Part shown: positions 45,035 through 57,039 of the stretch, piece by piece | Position numbering within the stretch: the first letter of the stretch is position 1 | Layout of the letters: the number at the start of each line of letters is the position of its first letter | Source: Tetraselmis striata | Lineage: Eukaryota > Chlorophyta > Chlorodendrophyceae > Chlorodendrales > Chlorodendraceae | DNA: 64,000 nucleotides | Assembly: GCA_006384855.1 (NCBI GenBank) | Contig: VCJN01001835.1 | Span: 62,001-126,000 of the forward strand | Reading direction: 5' to 3' | The notes under the pieces: generated by a model | Seen by the model: only the letters and a program-made list of their open reading frames with translations | The model's database searches: none | Told to the model about the DNA's origin: nothing | Made by a program: the position numbers and the translations under genes

Positions 45035-48000
45035 ATGCCGCCGGGGACGACCAGCCGGGCGGCGACTGGCAGCGTGGGCACGCTGCTGGCGATGCAGCGC
45101 CGCGCGACCCTCCTGCACCGCCTCGCGGCGGTCTCTGCGCAGCGCGGCCGCCCCGAGGCGAGCCTGGAGAAGCTGCGGGAGTTCTGCAACCTGGTGCGAC
45201 CGACCATAGCCCCCCCCCCCCCCCCCCCCCCCCCCCCGCCTCCTCGCGGCCCTTCGACAACAAATCAGGACTGGGCTGAACTTCGCTTTATGTTCAGTCC
45301 ATCTCGGCCTGTAGTGGTGTTCTTAGGTGCAGGTTGCAGGGACGGGGATGAGCCCGGTGATGGCTTCAAGGCATCCTGACGGGCTAGGGTGGCTCAGGGT
45401 GCCGAAATGCCCGAACTAATGCTGAGTTCAGTTCAGTGTGGGTTCAATTCAGTGCTCTCAGCCTCAACTTCAGCACTGAACCACAATCGGCTCAGGTGTG
45501 ACTGAATTAAATAACTAGCAGTCGGCCTGATCTAAATGTCCACAATCAGAGCTCAGTCCAACGCTGCTGCAAGCTAGACACGCCGGAGGAACATGGCGTG
45601 GTAACTTTCGTGACCAGGGGCAAGGAGGAGTGCGAAGGGGGGGGGGGGGGGGGGGGGGTGCCTGCTGGGCAAGCGCCTGAGGCGCTGGGCGGCGGCACGC
45701 AGGTGGAGAACCGCATCCTGGCGCACAGCGCCTTCCAGGCAGTGGCGCAGCAGCCCGAGTTTGAGGCGCTCATGGTGCGCCACGCGCAGCCTGCTCCGTA
45801 CCCCCCTCCCGGTTTTCATGCGTATGACTGCCCATGCGGTTGAAACGGTCATCACGTATTCCATCTTTGTGTGGGCAGGTGCAGTTCCTGGAGGCCAAAC
45901 AGGAGCTGGTGTGCGCCGGCTGGGAGACGCACCACCGAGAGACACCGTCTCCCTCCTCGGTGCGGGAGTCCCCTGCACCCTCTTGTCCTCTTCCCGGGCA
46001 TTACCAGGGGCTGCGAGCGAGCCGGACCGGGGCCTGCAGCTGACACCCTGCCGGCGTACAGGGTTCCGGCGCCCGATGGCGCAGCCCCTCGGTGGCGGGC
46101 ACCCGTGCGGAGGATGGATGCAGCAGCGGCGCCAAGAGCCCGCCGTCCCCACGCAGCTCTCCCACGGCAGCGGTGGTACGCTCCCGGCTGCGGCAGGCGC
46201 AGAGGGGCGCCGGTCAGGCGGCCAGCAGCGGAACGCAGCGCTGCTCAGAGTATTCGCCCAGCCCTCTGCGGTGGAGCCAGGCTGCCGGCGGCAACAGCTA
46301 CGAATCTTCCTCCGAAAAGGAGGGGGAGGAGCGCGCAAGGGCAGGGAGGCGCCGACCTGCACGGGAGGACGCGCGAGAGCGACTGGTGCAGGTGGGACTT
46401 TTGTTTCTGATGTGCTATCTTCCTGAACACAGCCCCCCCCCCCCCCCCCCCCACCACCACACACACCACCGCCCTCTGCCTGCCTGCCGCCGTTCTTTCG
46501 TGTAGCCTCGTCCGGCTCCAGGCTAGCCGACAACCAAGCTGACTGGCGCCCCCATCTGTGCGTCTCCGTGACAGGTGAGTGCGCAGAAGGAGCGCGCGGC
46601 CAGGCACCGCCGCGCCCTGCGGGGCTCCTCCCTGGCAGGCAGCTGCCGCTCGCGAGGCAGCCCGGGCGGGGCCAGCGAGGCCAGCAGCCGCATAAGTGGC
46701 ACAGAGCAGCCCGGGAGCCCCGTGGCAGAGGCTCAGGGGCTCAGCATGGGCAGCACCCCGGCAGAGGGGGCTCCAGGTGTGCGCGGGGAGCTGCGGACCG
46801 GCCCTGGGCCAGGGGCAGCGGATCATCACCTGCAGCAGGGCATGTGCAAGGAGAGGTACGGGGACGATGATGATGAGGACCTGGAGTCGTTACCTGGCGA
46901 CACCGGGCCCAGCCTGCTGACCTTCCTCTCCGACATTGCTGCCGGTGGACAACCCCCCCCCCCCCCCCCCCCCCTCCTTCTCCCACTTCTGTTCAAGATA
47001 AGAAAATGTTTCGCATGCAGATGCAGCAATAAGAGCGCAACAAATCAGAGACCCGCCTGCCACTGGTCAGGAATAGTCGACACTTTATCAGACCTACTAT
47101 CCATATAGTGAGTGTTCTTTTACGCGTGCCGACGCACCTGTAAGACCCCATTTTATTTATAAGCCTGGAACTGGGCTCGCATGCAACCAAGCACACACGC
47201 CATAGTTTCGTCCACATTCGGCCGCTGGTAGGCAGGGCAGGCTCTCATTCGCAGTCTCCTGATATCCGCGCTGGCACCCGTTGGCTGCATGCAAGCCCAA
47301 CCCGCGGGTTATAGTGAGGGCACTCATTCTGACAGATGTGCCGCCACCCGGCTGCAATGCACTGTGACTGTCACAGCTACGGTACTGGTGCAGTGTAAAT
47401 GTTTCAGGGATCCAGTATTTCTCCTGTCGGTTTTACTCCTGTTTACACGATCAACCTGCCGATACTCTCAACATCTCGCGTACATTTCACGTGTTGCTCT
47501 CATTTGCCAAGCGGCTTTCAAGTGTTTTCATTCATTCATTGCGCTGTGGATGATGTTGTACCGGGATATGCCAGTAAGGAAGGCAATGCTGGTCATGGCC
47601 CCCTTTTGCCAGGGCTCGCCCGCGTGCAGGAGGTGCACACCTGTGTGCTTGACATCCAGGCCAGCCTCGCCCGCGCCGCCAGCGCGCCCCGCCTGCCCAG
47701 CGCCCCGCCCAGCGCGGCAGCGACCGGCAGCCTGCGGGACGGCGGCACCGATAACCGGGGCGGCGCCAGCCAGCCCGCGGCGCCACGTCAGGTGAGGGAG
47801 GCACGCCCAGCGGCCTGGCGCCCGGAATGAGCTGTAGGAACCCAAAGTACGGACGAATGAAAAGGCGATATTGTGACCAAAAACCAACCATGACTAAAAC
47901 ATGGTTGGTTTTTGGGTGCTTGCTTTTTGAGTACCATATGGGGAGTTCCCACTGCCCTTCTACTTTGAAGGAGGTTCAAATTTCTTTGTTACGAAACACT

Positions 48001-48741
48001 CGGCTGAGCAAGATCTGAAATCATGGCGAGTCGGATTTAATCGAAGGGTTTTAAGGGAACTATTCGAAGTATTAAGTTTACCCAATCAGCTATGGGTGCC
48101 GACGCACCTGTAAGAACCATAGTACAAGCCTTAAATCAGGCTTGCATGCAGCTTATATCATTACTTGCTGTAGGTTTGTCTACACCTGACCTCTGACAGT
48201 CAGGGCAGGTTCCTTTTCGCGTTAATCTTATTTATACCATGCCCGCACCCGTAGGGGCTTTAGCTATCGCGTTTATTTGCCTAGCTTGTTTCCATCGTGA
48301 GTCTTAGGCAACGACGCCACCGCAGCGCCCGTCACGTCAAGATGCCTGCCCCCTCTTTTGAGGCCAGGCAACGCCTTCCTCAGGATCACCACTAGCTAGG
48401 GGAGTAAAAAGAAACGGAGTAACCTAACATATAGCTGGGGTATTTCACCCACCGGCGATGGCCATGCTAGCCGCCGGTTGTCAGAGCTGCCATGGGATCT
48501 CGGGCCCACGTAGCGGATTCGTGATAGTTACAAGCGCCGGCATGCCGTCGCTTACCCACGGGACCCACACTTTCTCACCTACGAGAAGGGCCAAGGAGTT
48601 GACCCAACTGGGCTGCCGCGACGCCCTCCAACTCGTACAGTAAAAGCTATGTCTCACTCTCCCTGTCTCTCTCTCTCTCTCTCTCCTTATTGTTTGTTAT
48701 CAAGAAGGGACGCTGGCGCAGCAATAAGAGCACTGCCGATA

Positions 48742-48776
<35 letters not shown>

Positions 48777-49849
48777 CAGACCTCTGGCAGAGCATGCCGT
48801 ACCTGCCAGAGGTCAAATCTAGACGACTGTTTCTATAGGTTGCGCGCATGGGCAATCTGAGGCTTATAATACTGCAGATTTTGTACTACAAGTGGTGAGT
48901 TTGGAGCCGATGTCGCTACTGGAGTATCCGGCAGCAGCACCACCTGCGCATATTCCGTATAAATGGGCAACTAGTAGTACGAAGCAGGATGAGCTGCTGC
49001 AAATAGTGTACAGGAGACCTTCGCACGTGGGAGGCCCCCTTACACCCACAGTAGAGCAAGCAACCGCATAAACAGCCTGCAAGCAGCGCCTCCGCGTCCA
49101 TAAACTCTATGGTGCACTTCATTGTACCTCAAACCACGGGCGCGAATGCAAGAAAGCATTTTCAAAATATAAAAGCAAGGGCCCGCCCTTTGCCCACCCA
49201 ATGATATGATCAAACGAACATAAGTCACAACTAGCGAACTTCAAATATATAGGTCATATATGTGTATGTGTATGTAGATATAGACATCATCAATAGTGAA
49301 CATAAACTGAGAACTTCAAAGATATGGAATCTAGTTGCCCCCTAAACTCTCTTCCTGGTTCAGTTTCATGCCAGCGTCATAATCCACAGGGTTTGATACC
49401 CTTCACAAACCCTCTCCACAAGGCCGGGTCTGGCAGCTGTCCCTCTTTTTGTACAAGTAAACCTCACAAGAAGCCTCTAAAACTTGATTCCCCCAGGAGT
49501 CATGCCAAGCACTGGCCTGGCAGTCCACTGGCGGTACGGGAACCAAGCCGCTCTCTCTCATGCTCCGCTCCCCGCAGGGCGCCACACTCCCCGGAGTACA
49601 ACGCAGCGGCGGCAGCGGAGGCGGCGGCGGCGGCAACGACCCTGACGAGCCGCTTGACGGCGCCAGCAGCATAACCATGCCGGACGGCAAGGACGCGACG
49701 CTGGCGGAAACCTCGCCGGGCAGCCCCCAGCCTGCCCCGTCCGCCACACCGGCCAACTTGCCGGCGTCGCCCGCGAGCGCCGTCGAGCCGGTGCGTGCCA
49801 CCTTTACCATCCCACAGCTACATAAGTATCTTGCTTCCATCCGCCGCGC

Positions 49850-49882
<33 letters not shown>

Positions 49883-50782
49883 AGTTCATCGATCAAAGGA
49901 TGCATCGGCCTTTACCAAGAAAAGAAAGCCGCCATACACTCGCATGGTGCTCTTAGTACATCAGTACAAGTACATCTTAGGTGCGTTCGAAAGTACGAAC
50001 AGCGGTTCAGGGCCGATGTACGCGTCCGCTGTCACACCACTAGAAGACGATGCTGCGGTCCGGTCATGCACTGAAAAAATGTCAACAGGCACAGCGCGAT
50101 TGCAGCTCAATGTCACCACCTTGGCCTCCCCAGCATCTGCCGGATGCAGCAGGTCGAAATACGACCCCCTCCCCCCCCCCCCCCCTGCTTTATCCCCTCC
50201 TCGGCGCGACGTTGACCTAGCTAGTCTGACAGGCCGCTGACCAAGTATGGCCCTGCGCTGGGTCGCGCCCGCAGGCCGCCAGCAGCTGTTCAGCCGAGTT
50301 TTGGTCCGCCTGGCTCAGCCCGCGCAACCTGAGTCCGCAGGCCAGCAGCCCGCCGTCGCCCCGGCTACCGCTGGTTGGCGCCAGTGAGGCGACCGCGTCC
50401 CTGGCGGCAGCCCGGAACAGCCAGGCGCCGACGGATATGCATACCAGCGGGGAGTTCCTGCCCTCCGCCCCCGACAGCAGCGACGCCACTCCCGCAAGCA
50501 CGGCGGCCTGGAGCGTCGCCGCCGGGGCGCCCGCGGCTTCCCCCTGCACACCGCGCAGCGCCGCCGCCAAGGAGGCGCCCAAGGCGGCGTCCCTCGCCAC
50601 CGCGCGCCACCCAGGAGGTCCACGTCATCTGCTCTGGGGGCCGGGCGGCGCTGCCCGCGGGTGTCCTCCGACAGGGCGTGAAGGCGCAGGAGCTGTTCCG
50701 GCTGTCCAAGGAGGTGCAGGACCTGTCGGTGCGCGGCCCGCAGCCCGCCGAGCACCGCCTCCGCCTGGGGGGGGAATCCTGA
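45035..50782 (+). CDS. Unrecognised 8-exon gene, about 637 aa
   Basis: Exons: 45035-45193, 45703-45774, 45879-45959, 46062-46391, 46575-46944, 47613-47791, 49578-49790, 50275-50782. Phases agree at every junction up to the last exon, and all donors are GT. The N-terminus is helical and reads through three exons (EASLEKLREFCNL, VENRILAHSAFQAVAQQPEF, EALMVQFLEAKQELVCAGWE). The centre is Ser/Arg/Gly-rich and probably disordered, with an acidic patch DDDDEDLE and a helix (GLARVQEVHTCVLDIQASLA). The last exon is Ala/Pro/Ser-rich and needs a one-base frame change near 50600 to reach QELFRLSKEVQDLSVRG and TGA at 50780. The start may lie further upstream. I do not recognise the family. Confidence 0.7.
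47115..47282 (+). repeat. MITE family copy, intron 5 of the 45035-50782 gene
   Basis: Left end GTGCCGACGCACCTGTAAGA, right end CGCGCTGGCACCCG: a clear terminal inverted repeat. The core reads GGGCTCGCATGCAACC and GGCAGGGCAGGCTCTCATTC. Confidence 0.85.
48090..48258 (+). repeat. MITE family copy, intron 6 of the 45035-50782 gene
   Basis: Starts GGGTGCCGACGCACCTGTAA and ends GCCCGCACCC. TA flanks both sides (GCTATGGGTGCC; CACCCGTAGG), which hints at a TA target duplication. Confidence 0.85.
48665..48775. repeat. CT/GA inverted repeat
   Basis: A (TC)n run ending CTCCTTAT and, about 55 bp on, ATAAGGAGAGAG followed by (GA)n are perfect reverse complements for about 25 bp, inside intron 6. The spliced RNA precursor could form a long hairpin. 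Confidence 0.8.
48776..48880 (-). repeat. MITE family copy, partial
   Basis: GTACCTGCCAGAGGTCAAAT, TTTCTATAGGTTGCGCGCAT and AATCTGAGGCTTATAAT are the reverse complement of the family's middle and left part. It abuts the GA run. Confidence 0.65.
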
Positions 50783-51189
50783 GCCCCTGGCGGCAAGCCA
50801 CGGGGAGACCGCTTGCCCAGCGGCCGCGTTTCGGTGGCGCCAGCGCGAATGCCGTACATAGCATTACGGTGATGTCTAGGCCGATGTCGGCGAAATTATG
50901 GTGGGCCACATGAGCCGGTGGCGGTCAAGTGCCATCACGGCATGCCTATGCACGGAGTCGGTACTCCCAAGGGGAGGGGCGGGGGGGGGGGGGGCTAGAT
51001 GCTGGCCACCGCGATGGCACCGGGCGGGGTGGGCAGCAAGTGGACCACTCCCCGGGTTGCCGTTGTGGTGCCCAGCATGCCGTGAATGCGGTGCAAGCGA
51101 GGGTGCACGTCACTTCCAGCCGGGATGTCGACCACGTGGCATTGCTGCTGCCGGAAACTACGGGTGCCAAATGCACCTAAGGATTATAA

Positions 51190-51345
51190 ATAAGAGACCT
51201 TACTCTTATAAACTACCTAAAACTGGGCTTGCATGCCCCCTGTAAGAGCATTCGCTATGGTTTTCCCTTCATTTGACCGCTGGCAGTCAGGGCAGGTTCT
51301 TATTCGCAGTGCCCTTACTACCGCGCCGGCAGCCGCAGTGTTGGA
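51190..51345 (+). repeat. MITE family copy
   Basis: ACTGGGCTTGCATGCCCCCT, AGAGCATTCGCTATGGTTTT, GGCAGGTTCTTATTCGCAGT and CGCGCCGGCAGCCGCAG. Confidence 0.8.
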
Positions 51346-51599
51346 TCAAGCAAGTCAACACATCCCACCGGCACCTTTTGAGGGCGATGTGGAACCAACT
51401 TCTGCTCAAAAGCTCAAGCATGTTGGATGAATCCTGCGGTCGAGTGTCAGCGGGGCGTTGCCGGTGCATAGGAGTAAAGGTGCTTGCTATCGGGGTGGCG
51501 GCCGTGCGTCACCCACCCATCGGGTCGGCAAAAAATCTCGCTAAAGGTAGCTTTGGCCGCGCGGCGATTCGGGACGACGGCGGTGAGTTGAATCAAACA

Positions 51600-51730
51600 A
51601 GAAAATTGAATTAAATGAAATGGAAGAAAAACAAATGTCGGATGTCCCCGTGCCTCCACAGGCACTGGCGGTTTGTAGCAGTAGGTGCGGACAGGCCGCG
51701 TGGCAGGGGGAGGGGTAATGTACACCCCTC
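51600..51730 (+). repeat. Duplicated segment, copy 1 of the 53155-53285 block
   Basis: AATGTCGGATGTCCCCGTGC, CACTGGCGGTTTGTAGCAGT and CGGACAGGCCGCGTGGCA recur at 53155-53285 with few changes. Confidence 0.75.
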
Positions 51731-53067
51731 CACATAAGTCCGGGTTTTGCATTTTCGATCGCAAAGCGCATGCATGGGCGAGGATAACGCCGGCTACATG
51801 TGCATACATGCTAACTACAGTGGGAATAGTTCGGGCGAACGCCTATTGTGCGCTTTATACCCACCCGCGCGACAACACGACCATTTGTGGGCGCCCTTTC
51901 AAAAACGCGAAATCAGTGCATGATGCGCTGGCGCCAGAAAGTTGTGGGTTGCGCCAACCGTCCAAACCTATTGAAATTGCGGCACTCGTCGCACCAAACT
52001 CGGTGGATACGGCCCTTGGCATAAGTTGCATACACCGTGCGTGTAGGCCACTGAAAGCATGTCGCTATAGGCACGACATGACACCCCAACGACAAGTTGG
52101 CCACTGTGGGGAGCAGTTTTGGAGTGAAAATGCTCCTGTTTCTGCGGCGAACGCACGTAGGAGAGGCGCTCCATGGCCCCCTTGGTGTAGGGCAATGCTC
52201 TACTATGGGGGCGCGTGGTGGAATGTCAGTTGCACCGTTTCGTGGGCGGGGTGGCGCGGTAGGGGCGTGGATTTTGATTAATATGAAATTCCTTGAAAAA
52301 TGCTGTGGAAAATGGCATTTTGGCTGGTAGATGTGTGTATCGCTAGGAGGTGGCACATGCAAAGTGTTGGTGGTCCGTGGTCATCCACATACATAACTCT
52401 CTCGCGCAACTGAGTATGGGGCTTAGACACGCACTTGGCGCAAAGCCACGAGCCCGATATGGGTGGGCACATGAGGGAGTGAGGGGCAACTTGGATGATC
52501 ATCTTTGGGGATTTTTTTCCGGGGACCCAAAAACTCGATTTTTGATTTTGGAAGACTGTTTTCGACGCAGATTTGAACGAGGAATCGCGTGGTATTTTTA
52601 AAAAGTTTTCCTGAACAAACCCTGAGAAGTTATAGCGTTTTAAAGCCAAGGGGGTGTTGCTGCGCGTGGCCGACACTGATGCCATGCCAGTATCGCAACG
52701 CGACATGTACTGGCCGCCGCCCACACGGCTGCACCCCAACCAAATGCACCCGAGCCCCTCGCCCATGTGTTTCCTCACGCATTCATGGGCATCCCGCCGT
52801 TTGGTTATCTATTCACGCGCGTCGGCGTGTGCGTGATACCGACCCCGGTTTTGGTGCAGTTGCAGGCGACGCCCATCCACGCACCAAGTGCAGCGTGATA
52901 CCCTAGTCAAAGGTCTTCAAGCTTCGGTTTGAGCCACTCGTCATGCAGGTTTTATAAAACCCTCTGAGATTCCAGGGTTTCATCTCATATGCCCTAAGTT
53001 CAGGTACCCTAGACTTCCGAAGTCTTGAGACTGCCGAAAAGGGACCCCAAACTTATGTGCAGGGGTG

Positions 53068-53375
53068 TACATATGTGTACTTTGTTCGGGGGAAAACTCG
53101 AGGGGCCGACTACGGCGTTCGATGGTGAGAGGAGAAGGGTGTGGGTGTCCACTTGAATCAAACACGAAAATTAAATGAAATGGAAGAAAAGAAAAATGTC
53201 GGATGTCCCCGTGCCTCCACAGGCGCTGGCGGTTTGTAGCAGCAGGTGCGGACAGGCCGCGTGGCAAGGGGAGGGGGTAATGTACATATGTGTACTTTGT
53301 TCCGGGGAAAACTCGAGGGCCGACTACGGCGTTGGATGGCGAGAGGAGAAGGGTGTGGGTGTCCACTTGGAGGAC
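53068..53375 (+). repeat. Partial tandem duplication beside the Myb gene
   Basis: A block with CATATGTGTACTTTGTTC, GGGGAAAACTCGAGG and GTGTGGGTGTCCACTTG occurs at 53068-53155 and again at 53284-53373, separated by the TGTCGGATGTCCCCGTGC block. Confidence 0.75.
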
Positions 53376-53392
53376 GTCGGCGCGCTTTCCCG

Positions 53393-56144
53393 CTAGAGTT
53401 TGTCGAACCACTCCAGGATCTTCTGGCCTACCACGGAGGCGGTGTGGGCCGAGTTGGCGGTGGTCACAGCAACGGTCAGGCTGGGCCAATCCAGGGAGGC
53501 CACCGGCGCCGGCCGGACTTGCACGGCGGCCTTGCCTCTCCAGCAGGGCCCCAGCTCCCGGTGGAGGTGCGGGGCCAGCCGGTGCTCCACGCTGTGCGCC
53601 ATGCTGCTCTGGATGACGGCCGCGGAGTGCCCCTGCGCCGCCAGACGCGCCACCACCGGCAGCGTGCCGCCCCGGGAGAGCGCGCACGCGCCCACCGCGT
53701 TCTCGTCGGCAAACGGAACCGCCATGGGGGATGACGCATGGAAGGTGACCTCGTAGAACTGGCCATGCTCTGGCGCCGCCGCCCGGATGACCTGCAGGCC
53801 GTCCCTACACAGAAGCTCCGCATGCACCAAACGGCAGTCGATGATGCTGCGGCGCGAGCCACTGCCCGAGAGCTGGCGGGCGGCGTCGGAGTAGGGGTGC
53901 AATCCCTGCAATGGCTCTGTCACGTTGGCGGGGTCGGCGCGGCGGACGACCGCAGCCCCGGTGCCGGATAGGAAGCTGAAGTGCCGACTGGGGTCGGACG
54001 CGGAGGACTCCAGGAGGCTGTCGCTCGATGACATGGCCGGGCCTGCGCCAGACTCCTCGCCGTGCTGGCTGGTCATCATGCAGCCGCCCGGACCGGCGTT
54101 GCAATCTGGCAGACCGCCTACAGGGTGGGCTTCCTCCGGACCCAGGTTGAGAAGCACCGCCGCGAGCTCGGGGTCCAGCTCCGTGTCTGCCTGAACATAA
54201 TCCTGCGCCACCGCCAGTCCACCCATGTCAGTCAACCGGGGGCCTATACCCTCATCCTTTCCAGGTAACCCCCTCAATGGACGACAAAGGACGAGAATCA
54301 TTGTCTTCCATCATCTATCAACAATTGACAATGATGATCCCATATTGTACCTACGGATCCATGTATGATAAATGGAATGCTCATAATGGAATACACCGAA
54401 TTCCGGTTTGTCCCATGCGCACTTATCATGGACTGCATATTGTTCACCGTTATACACGCACGCAATGAGACTGGATCAACTGGCCTGGCCACGAAGGCAT
54501 GACGGCATCACCTTGTCGTCCACTTGGTGGTCCCAGCCGAAGCAATGCGCCTCGGGGCTCAGCTGACATTGCTGGCTGTGTCCAGCCGTCCACGTGACGA
54601 CAGGAAGGGGGCTGCTGTTCAGCGGTTCCTCATTCCTTATCGACGAGGCAGGCTTGCGGCGCGCCATCTTGCTCAGGCGCCTGGGGCCCCGCGGCAGCTT
54701 CCCCTCTCCGCCATGCCGACTCTTCTGTGCCTTTGCCTCGCCACCGCGGGGCTTCTTGCATTGTGACCGCTCGAGGCTGCTGGGTGACCGCTTCCCGTTG
54801 CTGGCATAAAACGCCTGAGCATACGCTCGCAACCTGCATACACACAGGCAACAGCCCGTCAGCTCCGCGGAGCAGCCACATGCCGGCCGCCAGGTGCCAA
54901 CCGAGCGACCGAAGGCTGAAACGAAAGTGAGAACCTTAGCACTGGATGGTTTTCGAGTGTCGACGCGGTAGTAAAAACACTGCGAATAAGATCCCGCCCT
55001 ACCTGCCAGGGGTGAAATGTAGCGAAACGATGGCGAACTCTAGCAAATGTTCTCATTGTAGGTCACATGCGGCCCAATTTGAGGATTACAATAAGGTCTC
55101 TTATAGGTGCGTCGGCACCCATAGTAGAGAATTAGCAGTACGTATCAATATTCATATTTTTGCTAACTGAAGCTATATTTTGAGAGTGAGCGACGCCAGA
55201 ACAAGTGACAAATTGAGCTAAAACTCACGGAAGAAGGGCGTCGGTTATAAGGAATGCTTTGGTCCCCCGATCCGCACCTGGGCGTGCAGCGGCTCATATT
55301 GGCGCTGTACCGGTCGGCCCCCTTGAACAGGTTCTTCAGGTCGTTCTCTGTGCGCCGCCCCCGTGGCGTACGCGGGAAGCGCCGCATGATCTCGGCCCAC
55401 CTCTCCACCTTAAATTCCTTGTACACCGCCTTGTGAAGCTCGATCAGCTTGTCCTCCTCCCACGCGGAGAAAGGGCTCTTGTCTACATCTGGATCCACCT
55501 GTGTCCAGAAAGGCTCGTGGGGTGAGTATCCAGAATTGCAAACCCGTTATGCGCTGCCTTGATGTGATGAAATTCCGTCATGGTGGTGGCGATGGTGGTT
55601 TTTTGCTGACACTGGCTAGTTTTAGCTACGTGCAGTCGCGTGGCATGGAAAAATGACAGGCAAAAAATCGGCCATAAGCAGTCGTGTGGCAGTCGCCATG
55701 TGGATTCTGCGGAAGGGAAGGGGCGACTGCAGGATGGGCCAGTACGTGGTTGAGAAATCGCTCCCGGCATCGCTTTCCGCTTTTGGGGTTGGTTGTCGAC
55801 ATTCCGGCACTTTCAGCGTTCATGATGTCCGCAATGCACTGCCAAGCTCGCACGCCGTGCTCCAGGACCAGCCTGCCAGGCACCACCATGCGGTATTTCG
55901 TTTTTTCAGGCGCGTACGCATACGCCATCCGGTTGCAACATGTCGGAGAACAACGGCGGCAAGAAGCTGAGCAAGGCTATATGTGCCCAAGTATCGACTG
56001 GGCAGCATCTTCGTCATACATGGCTGGCACTCACTGGCGCAGCCTGTCATCTTCCTCAGGGGTGAAGTTTGCGCTCCTCTGCGTCTTTGATGTTTTTTCA
56101 GCCTCGAGGTGGTGTCCAGAACTCGCCGGACTTTCAATAAGCAT
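53393..56144 (-). CDS. R2R3-like Myb DNA-binding protein, 5 exons, 547 aa
   Basis: Exons: 56144-56035, 55872-55746, 55498-55278, 54833-54512, 54256-53393. Phases agree and total 547 codons plus TAG. A nuclear transcription factor is likely. Repeat 1 starts at residue 27 (FTPEEDDRLRQLVLEHGVRA, then WQCIADIM and KRCRERFLNH); repeat 2 follows at about 84-138 (KSPFSAWEEDKLIELHKAVY, ERWAEIMRRFP, NDLKNLFKG). The usual three tryptophans per repeat are partly replaced: Phe-Trp-Phe in both. The second recognition helix (GRRTENDLKNLFKG) differs from the common GRTDNAIKNHWN, so the target site may differ. Residues 153-260 are basic (KKPRGGEAKAQKSRH), a likely nuclear signal. The 287-residue last exon has an acidic start and an ordered-looking tail ending GQKILEWFDKL, with no name. 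The intron after exon 3 holds a MITE copy. Confidence 0.88.
54957..55130 (-). repeat. MITE family copy, intron 3 of the Myb gene
   Basis: The ends GTGTCGACGCGGTAGTAAAA and CTTATAGGTGCGTCGGCACC form an inverted repeat of about 20 bp with mismatches. Complete copy, same sense as the Myb gene. Confidence 0.85.
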
Positions 56145-57005
56145 GTCCGATGGTTGCAGATAACATGCATCGCTGTGCACTTCCATCAAGGACTCGTCTT
56201 GAAGCAATGGCGAGATGAAGCTGTTCCTGTCACAATAGAAGCATCACCAGTGACAGTCGGTTGGTAGTTATATAGGCGGTGTTAGGGTCTGCCCCGGACC
56301 TTCGAGAGATAATGCCCTGGGCAATATCAATCTGACCATTAGAATTCAACCTGGCAAGGAAAACGCTAATCAGTTGCGCCACGCCAATAAAGGCGCGGTC
56401 TCAGCACTGTCGGATACTGACAAATTGTATACTTTGCTAGATTACATACTTCCCACTCTACAAAGCAGATCACGCCTCTATTCCCCCAACAAAGAATAGA
56501 AGCAACAGTGTCACATATGTGAAGTGTCGGCCGAGTCGTCGTGTTGAGACATCGCCGATCACGAGCAGGCTAAACGCCACGACACAATCGAAAGTCTTCA
56601 GACCGTAGAGCATCACTGATCGATCTGCCTATTCGTCATATAGAGTGCCGACGGCAATGCCAGTATACTAATATTCGGAGACCGTGTCAAAGTGTGATCG
56701 ACTGAATCACCAGTGTCCCATGCTGCAAAAAGCACCGGAAGTCGCGGCGCGTTGCTGGCACGAGCGTAGTATAGGTTGCTCCAGTAGTATATGCGGCTAC
56801 TTCGTTCGAAGTTATATTGACTGTAGCAATTATTATTCGGTTGCAATAACCGCGGCGCCAGGCTCGCGGCCTCCAGCTACAGCCCCTGAGTCGCTAATTT
56901 GCTCGCGCACTAAATAGTGCACGAATGCCGGTACTGTTGCATAAGCATCCGGAATAACTACTGCTTGGGAGAGATGAGAGAGCGCGGGGGCGGGGCGGGG
57001 TGTGT

Positions 57006-57039
<34 letters not shown>

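Larger units (their letters stand above)
50783..53392. other. Intergenic, MITE and duplicated segments
   Basis: No coding ORF is supported; ORFs of 198 aa (51685-52281, plus) and 166 aa (52278-52778, minus) have no motif and sit in repeat-like DNA. Holds a MITE copy and the duplicated blocks at 51600-51730 and 53068-53375. Confidence 0.45.

Noticed and set aside
51685..52778. ORFs of 198 aa (plus) and 166 aa (minus)
   Set aside because: No motif, no splice context, odd composition (many Cys, His and Trp scattered), and an overlap with duplicated repeat DNA.
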